A stretch of 32,844 bases of DNA from the NCBI GenBank assembly GCA_026394765.1, contig JAPKXQ010000019.1, positions 1 to 32,844 of the forward strand, read 5' to 3'. The DNA comes from Methanomicrobiales archaeon (GTDB lineage Archaea > Halobacteriota > Methanomicrobia > Methanomicrobiales > Methanospirillaceae). Within the stretch, counting starts at the first letter, position 1, and each line of letters starts with the position of its first letter. Positions 17,106 through 23,804 of the stretch are shown here, in pieces. Under the pieces are notes generated by a model. It had not been told where the DNA came from, ran no database searches, and saw only the letters and a program-made list of their open reading frames with translations. The translations under genes were made by a program, and so were the position numbers.

Positions 17106-17626
17106 GTCTCCTCAGCAATTTTTCCAGCCCGTGAGGGGACCACCCGGATAGTTCCTCCTGGAAACTCCCGTGAAAACTCCTCCCCCTGGAAGATGCGGTC
17201 GAGAAAGACCGCGAGGCTTGCGATCTCAGAGTGGGGCTGGGAGGTGACTGCGACATTGTAATCGGCGATTCCGAAGAGGTCTCCTGGGACTTTCTCAGCA
17301 CCGACCACGAGGAGTACCCGGTCTAGTCTCCGTATCGTCTCTTCCATGACAGGGAGTGGTTCGCCATACATCGTGAGGTGGACAACTCTCCCCCCTGAGT
17401 CCTTCCAGGAATTGATGCACCTCCGCCAGGAGACCCCGTCTGTCACAAAGAACGCCCCACCCCACCGAGATACGACATCGGATATGCTCGCAACCACGCT
17501 CTGGTCTTTCCCGGCGAGGTACATCCCTTCAGCACCGAGGGCACGGGCGGTGAGCCCCACATGAGTCGTCACCCTCTGGTCGCGCTGGGGCCGGTGTCCG
17601 AGCCTGAGTATTACTACACTGACCAT
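17102..17626 (-). CDS. trm56: tRNA (cytidine-56-2'-O)-methyltransferase aTrm56
   Basis: The 174-residue SPOUT enzyme methylates the ribose of C56 in the T-loop of archaeal tRNAs using S-adenosylmethionine. The N-terminus [38 protein letters not shown] is the family hallmark. The cofactor knot is seen in [31 protein letters not shown] and [20 protein letters not shown]. Length and motifs are normal, so it should be active. It begins eight bases after the winged-helix-like gene and overlaps the ATP-grasp gene by four bases (ATGA). Confidence 0.93.
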   Translation of the reverse strand: MVSVVILRLGHRPQRDQRVTTHVGLTARALGAEGMYLAGKDQSVVASISDVVSRWGGAFFVTDGVSWRRCINSWKDSGGRVVHLTMYGEPLPVMEETIRRLDRVLLVVGAEKVPGDLFGIADYNVAVTSQPHSEIASLAVFLDRIFQGEEFSREFPGGTIRVVPSRAGKIAEET

Positions 17627-17634
17627 CAGACGCG

Positions 17635-18003
17635 CTACTCCCTCGTCTCAGCGCCGGACTCCTGTCCAGGATTCCGCACCCGGACCAGGCCACCTTCGAA
17701 GATTAGCGCGAATGCGGGATCATACCGCGCCTGGCAGCGGAGAAGGGACTCCTGGAAGGAGAGTGCCTGGACCGACCCTGCTTCAACCTTTACGAGAAGG
17801 GCGCAGCTTAGACGTTCAACTGATCCCATTGCCTCCTCATGGGTAATTTCACACCGGTCTGCGACCTCTTCAATTGGCATTATCCCCGCAGTTGCGATGG
17901 TATGGAATACCTCCCAGTCAAGACTCTCCTCTCTCACGCGTGGTACGAATCGTGAGGGGTGGGGATTATACTTTCGCGGGTATGGGCAGACCATCATCAC
18001 CAC
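17635..18003 (-). CDS. Small winged-helix-like protein, unknown
   Basis: The 122-residue product contains a probable helix-turn-helix region ([40 protein letters not shown]) followed by strand-like segments ([20 protein letters not shown]), a layout typical of small winged-helix proteins. It is the first gene of the minus-strand operon leading to aTrm56, and could be a local regulator or an RNA-associated partner; I do not recognise the family. The N-terminus [15 protein letters not shown] is Pro- and aromatic-rich. It is divergent from the gene at 18045, with only 41 bases between, so they must share a compact promoter. Confidence 0.65.
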   Translation of the reverse strand: MVMMVCPYPRKYNPHPSRFVPRVREESLDWEVFHTIATAGIMPIEEVADRCEITHEEAMGSVERLSCALLVKVEAGSVQALSFQESLLRCQARYDPAFALIFEGGLVRVRNPGQESGAETRE

Positions 18004-18044
18004 CAGGGAGATACGTTTTCATCACTGGCAGGTGAGTTATCATC

Positions 18045-18452
18045 ATGGCAGCGCATACCACCCGGGAGGAGTACCGGGAACTCGCCCGCCTCGCAGACCG
18101 TCTCCTTGCAAAGGCAAAAGACCGGCAACACCTTGCCGTGCTCCTTGATGAGCTCGACCCAGCGATCCAGGTCGAACTTCTATGTTCTGATCTCCTCAAT
18201 GCACATCAGGTCTTTGTCTATGCATTTCGTGAGGAGCCTGACTGCCTCGCAAGGGAACGAATGGAGCTCGAACCCGCGTCAGCACTTACGCGCGGTATCA
18301 CCATCAGTGAGTATGATCTCGCTAAAATGATATTCTCTTATAAAGATGGAGAGGGGACCCTCACCTTGACTGAGGGAGGTAGTCACATCGCGACATTCAG
18401 GGGGAGAACGGCCTATCGGGACATTTCGACCTTTCTTGCAGAATCTTTCTGA
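18045..18452 (+). CDS. Hypothetical protein, order-level conserved type
   Basis: The 135-residue product is helical at the front (TREEYRELARLADRLLAKAK, HLAVLLDELDPAIQVELLCS) and strand-rich at the back (ITISEYDLAKMIFSYKDGEG, TLTLTEGGSHIATFRGRTAY), with no signal peptide or membrane segment. A GGTGA ribosome binding site lies eight bases before ATG 18045. I recognise no family; composition and codon use match the core genes around it, so it is very likely real. It ends five bases from the convergent UPF0280 gene. Confidence 0.7.
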   Translation: MAAHTTREEYRELARLADRLLAKAKDRQHLAVLLDELDPAIQVELLCSDLLNAHQVFVYAFREEPDCLARERMELEPASALTRGITISEYDLAKMIFSYKDGEGTLTLTEGGSHIATFRGRTAYRDISTFLAESF

Positions 18453-18456
18453 CGTG

Positions 18457-19242
18457 CTATGTCCCTGGGGGCAGAGCAAACCCGGCGGTGATCCGTTCCC
18501 TGCTCCCTCTGGCCGGGACAAGGCGGGGAACATCCCCCCAGGTGAGTATCTCATCACCCATCACGGCTGTGACCCCACTGATGCCACTCCCCCGGAGCCG
18601 GTCAAGAACACTACTGTCTCCTGGGCGGATGCTGTTGCAGATCGAGGTGGCAAACGCGTCTGCGAGTGCAACGTCACGTGCAAAGACGGTGACTGCATCG
18701 GCAACTCCAAACGAGATGGAGGGCCCTACTGTGGCAGAGGACGTGCATACTCCGAGGACTTCTCTGCCTGGGCTTACCAGAAAGGCGAACCGGTCAGAAA
18801 GGGGAGACTCTCCTGCGTACAACCCTATTGTGACTTCTCCATCACCGAAGAGGGCGATGTCTCCTCCATTGTCGACCACGCCACACTCTGCACCCGCTGC
18901 TGCCATCGCATCTATCCCAGCCCATGCGATCGCCCCTGCGACGGCTGCCATGGGCCCAACTCCTGCCGCTTCCGACGCCTGCACCATACGGCCCACAGTG
19001 GTACCCTGAAAAGACACATGATATGGCTCAAACGTCGTTCTGAAGTAGGGGTCTGCCGCGATGCACGCCTCGACCTCCTGCCTGGCGGTGATCATGCCAG
19101 ACTCGGCTGCATCAAGAGCATGGTGGTCTTTGGCGAGAATGGTCGCGATAGTCTCCCGAAACTCGAAGTGGCGCCGCAGGAATGGATCTCCCCCACCTCG
19201 CAGGGTCACCACCGTCCCAAAGCACGTGTAAACCCTGGGCAA
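18457..19242 (-). CDS. UPF0280/COG2122 protein, ApbE-like fold
   Basis: The 261-residue protein shows the family core GPMAAVAGAIAWAGIDAMAA, ECGVVDNGGDIALFGDGEVT and GVCTSSATVGPSISFGVADA-VTV, which is distantly related to ApbE flavin transferases. In methanogens COG2122 genes have been linked to homocysteine formation from aspartate semialdehyde together with DUF39 and NIL-ferredoxin proteins, and both of those genes lie just to the right here. The given start is a TTG at 19242; homology seems to begin only at RRHFEFRETIATIL, and GTG codons near 19212 or a start after the GGGGGAG near 19190 are possible. It is divergent from the 2H/metallophosphoesterase fusion gene. Confidence 0.85.
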   Translation of the reverse strand: MPRVYTCFGTVVTLRGGGDPFLRRHFEFRETIATILAKDHHALDAAESGMITARQEVEACIAADPYFRTTFEPYHVSFQGTTVGRMVQASEAAGVGPMAAVAGAIAWAGIDAMAAAGAECGVVDNGGDIALFGDGEVTIGLYAGESPLSDRFAFLVSPGREVLGVCTSSATVGPSISFGVADAVTVFARDVALADAFATSICNSIRPGDSSVLDRLRGSGISGVTAVMGDEILTWGDVPRLVPARGSRERITAGFALPPGT

Positions 19243-19259
19243 TCAATAGGAAAGAGACG

Positions 19260-20540
19260 ATGAACCCAAGACAAGGTAGCCCGGGCCACCGATATCCTGG
19301 TCGCAGGAAAGGCCGCTATTTCTTGATGGTCCCGGTCCTCTCGCAACAGGTCGCCCGCCTCGCAGACGTACTGGTCACCGCAACCAGCCTCCCGCAGTGC
19401 CGAAGTAGTCCGCTCCACATCACGCTCTATGGGCCAGCAACCCTTAAATGGCCATCCAGGCCAGGGGACCTCACCCGGGCAATCGCCCGGGCTTGCCTTG
19501 GGGTAGGAAAGTTCACGTTCTTTCCCGGAGCGCCAGGCGTCCTTACTGGGACACGGGGAAGAGCAGTTGTCCTGCATGCAGACCCTGATACTCAGTTTTT
19601 GGGTGTATACCAACGGCTCGTGGGAGGAGTCCATGCGGTTGCAAGGAGCACGAGTCGGTTTGACAGCAGGAGGTCTCCCCGTATATTCCATGTCTCCCTC
19701 CTCGCCCGAATAAGAGGGACTGCATGGCATGAGGTCTTCCGGGCATTCCCTGGAAATTCTCCCGGTGACTTGACCTACCCGGGAACTTTTGTCCCCCGGG
19801 CGCCTATCGTCGTCCTTAAAGTCATTCTTATCGGACGCGGCCGGAAATTTTTGGAGTTCGACCTCCCACGGGGCCGGTGGCTCTCTCTGCTGGAGTCTCT
19901 GGACCCTGCTTCGCATGCCGCTACACTCCGGGCATACAGGGAAAACGAGGCATACGAACTGACGGTCTCATATGTCCACCCCCCCGGGGAGGTCTTTGTC
20001 ATCGGGGACCTCTGCCTTGGCCATGAGAAGAACATGCAGAACAATGCCCGACCTTTCACCGATGTTGCGGAGATGGACGAGGTCCTGATTCGAAACTGGA
20101 ATATCACGGTGACTCAGGCTGACCAGGTGATCTCTATCGGGAACCTTGCGCCAGGTAGGGATGCCACTACTTCGGTGCATTACCAATCCAGGCTCAATGG
20201 AAGGATCACGCTGGTACAGGGAACCCATGACTGCGCATTCCAGATAGGGGTACCTTTCATCCTGGACTCCGGGGGTATCAGCTTCCTCTTTGTCCATGAC
20301 CCGGCAGACGCCCCTCCAGGTTTTGACGGGTGGATAGTCCACAGTTACTATGGGGACCAGCCGCTGGCCTTTCCGTTCCTCAACTTTTCCACCCGCATGT
20401 GCAATGTGAGCGCAGAACTGGTGCGGTACCACCCTGTCAGCCTCAATGAGATCTCTTCGTATATCCTTACGCTTCAGGAAGGTGAGGTCATGATCGAGCG
20501 GCCGCCTCGCGTCTCCCTCACGTCTCCTCGCTCTGCGTGA
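19260..20540 (+). CDS. 2H phosphoesterase fused to ablated calcineurin-like domain
   Basis: The 426-residue protein joins two domains. Residues about 18-205 form a 2H (RNA ligase/cyclic phosphodiesterase-like) domain with both active motifs, LHITLYG (H53-x-T55) and FHVSLLA (H144-x-S146). Residues about 240-400 are a small calcineurin-like phosphoesterase related to the DLHLGH/GDLxxGR/GNHD/HGHxH type, but its ligands are replaced: GDLCLGH (His to Cys252), IGNLAPGR (Asp to Asn295), GTHD (Asn to Thr322) and VHSYYGD in place of HGHxH. Family framework residues such as RPFTDVAEMDEVLIRNWN and NVSAELVRYHPVSL are kept. I infer a binding rather than catalytic role for the second domain. Start ATG 19260 follows GGAAAG; an upstream ATG at 19182 would overlap the divergent UPF0280 gene. 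The 3' end overlaps the convergent ferredoxin gene by 23 bases. Confidence 0.85.
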   Translation: MNPRQGSPGHRYPGRRKGRYFLMVPVLSQQVARLADVLVTATSLPQCRSSPLHITLYGPATLKWPSRPGDLTRAIARACLGVGKFTFFPGAPGVLTGTRGRAVVLHADPDTQFLGVYQRLVGGVHAVARSTSRFDSRRSPRIFHVSLLARIRGTAWHEVFRAFPGNSPGDLTYPGTFVPRAPIVVLKVILIGRGRKFLEFDLPRGRWLSLLESLDPASHAATLRAYRENEAYELTVSYVHPPGEVFVIGDLCLGHEKNMQNNARPFTDVAEMDEVLIRNWNITVTQADQVISIGNLAPGRDATTSVHYQSRLNGRITLVQGTHDCAFQIGVPFILDSGGISFLFVHDPADAPPGFDGWIVHSYYGDQPLAFPFLNFSTRMCNVSAELVRYHPVSLNEISSYILTLQEGEVMIERPPRVSLTSPRSA

Positions 20541-20910
20541 GGGCCCCGTGGGGGCATGCAGTGACACAGTGACCGCAGAGGACGCAGCGAACAGAGTTCA
20601 CCACGATCTTCCATGCGGCATCGAAGGAGAAGACTTCCTGGGAGCAGATGCTGATGCAGGCACCGCAGTCGACACACTCCTCTTCGTCAAGGATAATGGC
20701 ATGTTCAAGGATCCTGACTGTTGCCCCTAAGTCGGCCATTCGCTTCCTGACGATCTCACACTGGTCATCTGGGATATCTATCAGGGCCTCCCCTTCATGC
20801 GAATCGATCACCGCCCGCACGACATTGATAAGAACCCCGGTATCTTTGACGACCTGAGCAATTATCGGGCGTCTTCCCTCCCGCCTGGAGAATGTCACTA
20901 GGAGTTTCAT
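20518..20910 (-). CDS. NIL-domain ferredoxin for homocysteine synthesis
   Basis: The protein (130 residues) has an N-terminal NIL domain (KLLVTFSRREGRRPIIAQVV, GEALIDIPDD) and a C-terminal 2[4Fe-4S] ferredoxin with motifs CVDCGACISIC and CVLCGHCVTACP. In Methanosarcina acetivorans the orthologous pair MA1821-MA1822 (DUF39-CBS plus NIL-ferredoxin) is needed to make homocysteine from aspartate semialdehyde and sulfide. The ferredoxin is thought to supply electrons. I chose ATG 20910 because it overlaps the DUF39 stop (ATGA) and has a perfect GGAGGTG site eight bases upstream; a start at 20919 is in frame. Translational coupling implies equal expression of the two subunits. Confidence 0.92.
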   Translation of the reverse strand: MKLLVTFSRREGRRPIIAQVVKDTGVLINVVRAVIDSHEGEALIDIPDDQCEIVRKRMADLGATVRILEHAIILDEEECVDCGACISICSQEVFSFDAAWKIVVNSVRCVLCGHCVTACPHGALTQSEET

Positions 20911-22415
20911 TTCAGCCACCTCCCTCCAAAGAGCTTACCGAGGTCCATGGCAGTGAGCATCCCGATGATATGGCGGTCGTTGTCGATGACAGGAAGGGCA
21001 CTGATATTGTACCGCTCAAGCTTGCGCACTGCGATATCGACCGGTTCATCGGCAGTTGTGGTGATCACCCGCTGTTTCATGATATGCCTGACAAGTGGCC
21101 CCTTGGCCGGGTTCACGACTGCTTTGGATATGTCGTAGGTGGTCACGATCCCGACCAGCTTCCCTTCAGGATCAAGAACCGGGAGGTGGTTTATCTCCCC
21201 TTTGAGGAGTTGCGCTGCCGCAGACTTGATCTCATCATCCTCGCGGACCGCAACTATCTTCCGGTCCATGATCTCCCGCACCCTGGGAGCATGGGTAGTC
21301 TCCTGTAGGGGCTTTGCGCCACGAGTTAGTGCAAGACGCCTTGCTGGAGCGCGGAGGGGGACTTCTCCCTGAAGGACAAGGTCTCTTAAGCGATCTGCCA
21401 CCTGGTGTGCCCTTCGGAAGCTGGAGAGGGACGAGGTCCTCACTTCCTCCCCTTTGAGGGTGAGAACTCCGCTCCGAAGGTCGGCATACGTTGCAGTCCG
21501 AAGCGTGGGCCTCCCCCGGCTAGGTATCCCATAGTCGACCACATCAACGGTTATGTCCTCATCGCGGACCGCAGTTGACCTGACAGCTGCAAGGTTGGTT
21601 ACCGGAATTGGGACGCCCACACCAAGATAGAGCGTAGTACCATAGCCATGCATGATAGCCGCCCTGAGATATTCCTGGCTCATCTCCTTGAGATTGCCGG
21701 TGAGCATCAGGGTGGAGAAACCCCGTGATGGAGAGTGCTGTGTCCCCTCCCCTACCACCATCCCAACCGCTCCGCCCAGCAGGCAGGGGACCCCGGGTCC
21801 GATTGCAAGGAGTTCAGGGTCATTAGAGAGGGGGTTAAGGACGCCCGCACCAGAGTATGTCACGTTTCCGCAGTTTGGGAGGAGGGTCCCCATGTAGGTG
21901 TGGATGACCCGGTCCCCGGTGTTCACTGCTGCGTTATACCGCTGGTACGCGTTTCTTGGGTTGCACATCACCGCTTCATTTATGGTCTCAAGTGAGACTT
22001 CGGTGGTCAATGTCCGCCTTGGGTAGCAGTCGGTTCCCTTCGATATTGCCCGCAGGTCTACTGACTTCCCACCCACTAGGTCCTCAAGGACATGAGCGCC
22101 CCCATAGGTGATCCCCCTGGTGGTGGACTGTTCAGTAGCCCCCAGGTACGCGTCCACCGCGGCGATACCGCCGTATGCCTCGACGTCGTTTAACCATATC
22201 CGTTCCATCCTGATCGGGGGGTCAGAGTGGCCGAAGTTGAAGAAGGCCCCAGAAGAGCACATCGCACCAAATGTCCCCGTGGTGACAACGTCGACTTCAG
22301 CAAGTGCTCCCTCCTCTCCCAGATCTGCCACTATTGCGGGCATCTGATCGGCGGTGACCACCCTGGCGTTTCCGTCGCGGATTCGCTCATGGATCACGTC
22401 GATGGGCTTATCCAT
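20907..22415 (-). CDS. DUF39-CBS homocysteine-forming sulfur transfer protein
   Basis: The 502-residue protein has an N-terminal DUF39/COG1900 domain (about 1-350) and two C-terminal CBS domains (about 365-502; GEINHLPVLDPEGKLVGIVT, YNISALPVIDNDRHIIGMLT). With the NIL-ferredoxin it converts aspartate semialdehyde and sulfide to homocysteine in methanogens. Cys53 (in GAMCSSG) and Cys130 (in GTDCYP) fall one position from Cys54 and Cys131, which I recall as the functional cysteines of the M. acetivorans protein MA1821. CBS domains suggest control by an adenosyl ligand. The frame is open to 22475, but the TATA box at 22437-22445 lies inside that extension, so translation should start at ATG 22415, at or next to the transcript start (leaderless). 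Confidence 0.93.
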   Translation of the reverse strand: MDKPIDVIHERIRDGNARVVTADQMPAIVADLGEEGALAEVDVVTTGTFGAMCSSGAFFNFGHSDPPIRMERIWLNDVEAYGGIAAVDAYLGATEQSTTRGITYGGAHVLEDLVGGKSVDLRAISKGTDCYPRRTLTTEVSLETINEAVMCNPRNAYQRYNAAVNTGDRVIHTYMGTLLPNCGNVTYSGAGVLNPLSNDPELLAIGPGVPCLLGGAVGMVVGEGTQHSPSRGFSTLMLTGNLKEMSQEYLRAAIMHGYGTTLYLGVGVPIPVTNLAAVRSTAVRDEDITVDVVDYGIPSRGRPTLRTATYADLRSGVLTLKGEEVRTSSLSSFRRAHQVADRLRDLVLQGEVPLRAPARRLALTRGAKPLQETTHAPRVREIMDRKIVAVREDDEIKSAAAQLLKGEINHLPVLDPEGKLVGIVTTYDISKAVVNPAKGPLVRHIMKQRVITTTADEPVDIAVRKLERYNISALPVIDNDRHIIGMLTAMDLGKLFGGRWLK

Positions 22416-22436
22416 ATTTTCTATATCTATTAAGGG

Positions 22437-22445
22437 ATATTTATA
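22437..22445 (-). promoter_or_regulatory. TATA box of the homocysteine operon
   Basis: On the minus strand TATAAATAT is a near-ideal archaeal TATA box. Its centre is about 26 bases from the first base of ATG 22415, which predicts a leaderless or almost leaderless transcript. Confidence 0.75.
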
Positions 22446-22452
22446 CCTCTCT

Positions 22453-22480
22453 GATATTACTGTGGGTAATATCATATTAC
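22453..22480 (-). promoter_or_regulatory. Triple half-site operator candidate
   Basis: GATATTAC (22453-22460) and GTAATATC (22466-22473) form a perfect 8-bp inverted repeat, and GTAATAT/ATATTAC (22466-22472, 22474-22480) forms a second perfect palindrome using the same middle half-site. The array is just upstream of the TATA box, where a repressor would block TBP/TFB or an activator would help them. A further ATATTAC lies at 22552-22558. Confidence 0.6.
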
Positions 22481-22713
22481 TGATGACCTTACACTGTAAT
22501 TCGCGCCAACAAAGTTTTCATTCATGAGATGCCCTTGGGGTAGATACCAGAATATTACCTCTTGAACGGCATTCGAATGAGCCCAACACCATCTTTACCA
22601 ATTCAAGCAGTTGTATCATCGTTCCTCGCTATTAGCCGAGAGTGCTGGAGACGATGGTCCGGTGACCATGTACCCTCCAGAAGTCTCTTAAATCTCCCGG
22701 ACGACCTCCTTCT

Positions 22714-23421
22714 ATGGACCGGGATGAGGTGGTCGCGACCCTGGAGCAGATCGCACCTCCTTCCCTCGCTGAGGAGTACGACAACGGGCGAATCGGCCTT
22801 GTTGTCGAAGGGTCGCGTGAGGTCAGGAAGGTGAGCTGTGCCCTCGATGTCACAGCCGATGTAGTTGATCAAGCAATCGCGTCTGGATCAGAGATGCTTG
22901 TCGTCCACCATACTCCCATCTGGACCCCTGTCACCATGGTCCGTGGGGAGCTCGCCGCTCTGCTCAGTGCTGTCCTCGGTGCAGATCTGAACATCTATGT
23001 CCTTCACTCCAACTTTGACCGTGCCCCGGGCGGGGTGAACGACACCCTCGCCGATCTCCTCGGGATGACCGACCGCAAACCCCTTCAGATAGGTCTGACT
23101 GGCGCGTGTGAACTCAACCTGGAAGCGATCCGCACTATAATCAGGTGTCCCCTGAGAGTGTGGGGTCGCGTGGAAGAGATCCATTCGCTTGCAGTCGTAG
23201 GAGGGAGTGGATTTGACCCCGCACTTATCAGTGAGGCTGCAGTCCGGGGTGTTGATGCATTCCTCTCTGCCGATATGAAACATAGCGTAGCTCGCGCACT
23301 CCCTGTTCCCTGCATAGAGGCGACCCACTATGCCCTCGAATCTCCCGGGATGGCTGCGCTTGCGAAGCGATTGAACTGCACCTTCCTGGACGACCCACCC
23401 GTAGTGATGTGGGTCCCATGA
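22714..23421 (+). CDS. NIF3-family dinuclear-metal protein
   Basis: The 235-residue protein belongs to the NIF3/YbgI (GTP cyclohydrolase 1 type 2 homologue) family: N-terminal PPSLAEEYDNGRIGLVVEG, metal motif VVHHTPIW, YVLHSNFDRAPGGVNDTLAD, and C-terminal GVDAFLSADMKHSVA and ATHYALESPGM. The His, Asp and Glu positions expected for the two-metal site are present. Family function is unsettled despite the annotation. ATG 22714 lacks a convincing ribosome binding site, so the transcript may be leaderless. The stop overlaps the next gene (ATGA). Confidence 0.92.
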   Translation: MDRDEVVATLEQIAPPSLAEEYDNGRIGLVVEGSREVRKVSCALDVTADVVDQAIASGSEMLVVHHTPIWTPVTMVRGELAALLSAVLGADLNIYVLHSNFDRAPGGVNDTLADLLGMTDRKPLQIGLTGACELNLEAIRTIIRCPLRVWGRVEEIHSLAVVGGSGFDPALISEAAVRGVDAFLSADMKHSVARALPVPCIEATHYALESPGMAALAKRLNCTFLDDPPVVMWVP

Positions 23422-23735
23422 GCAGGGCGCTCTCTCTCCTTGCATCCCGCCGTGCACTGACCCCTGATCTCCGGGCACTCATCGAAGAGGAGTTTGGTGA
23501 GCGCGGGCAGACCGCTCTTGATGCGGTCGATGCAAAGAGGGTGAAGCGGTACCTTGACTTCTTCGTAGTTATTGGGCGATCTGACGAATACGTCGTTGAA
23601 GATGAGTTCTGCACCTGTCGTGCAGCTATCCTGGGGCAGAGAGCATGCTGGCATGTGCTTGCAGTTGCAATCGCAGAATTGACCCTGACTTATATTGAGG
23701 TCCCGCTCTGGTACCAGGAGACGTTGAATAAATGA
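23418..23735 (+). CDS. SWIM zinc-finger protein
   Basis: The 105-residue product has a helical front (ALIEEEFGERGQTALDAVDA, KRVKRYLDFFVVIG) and a SWIM-type zinc finger CTC-x9-CWH (C65, C67, C77, H79) followed by a helix (VLAVAIAELTL). SWIM fingers bind zinc and mediate DNA or protein contacts. The start overlaps the NIF3 stop by four bases, so the two are co-translated, suggesting a joint function that is not known to me. Haloarchaea and methanogens have similar small stand-alone SWIM proteins. Confidence 0.85.
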   Translation: MSRALSLLASRRALTPDLRALIEEEFGERGQTALDAVDAKRVKRYLDFFVVIGRSDEYVVEDEFCTCRAAILGQRACWHVLAVAIAELTLTYIEVPLWYQETLNK

Positions 23736-23804
23736 GAATTCTTCCCAAAAACGCTATAGTCGGAGAGTGCCCAATTAGCTGCACAGATCTGTCGGGTCAT
23801 TCCC

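Noticed and set aside
16582-17151. 189-codon plus-strand frame
   Set aside because: Antisense to the ATP-grasp gene, which has clear family motifs and operon overlaps.
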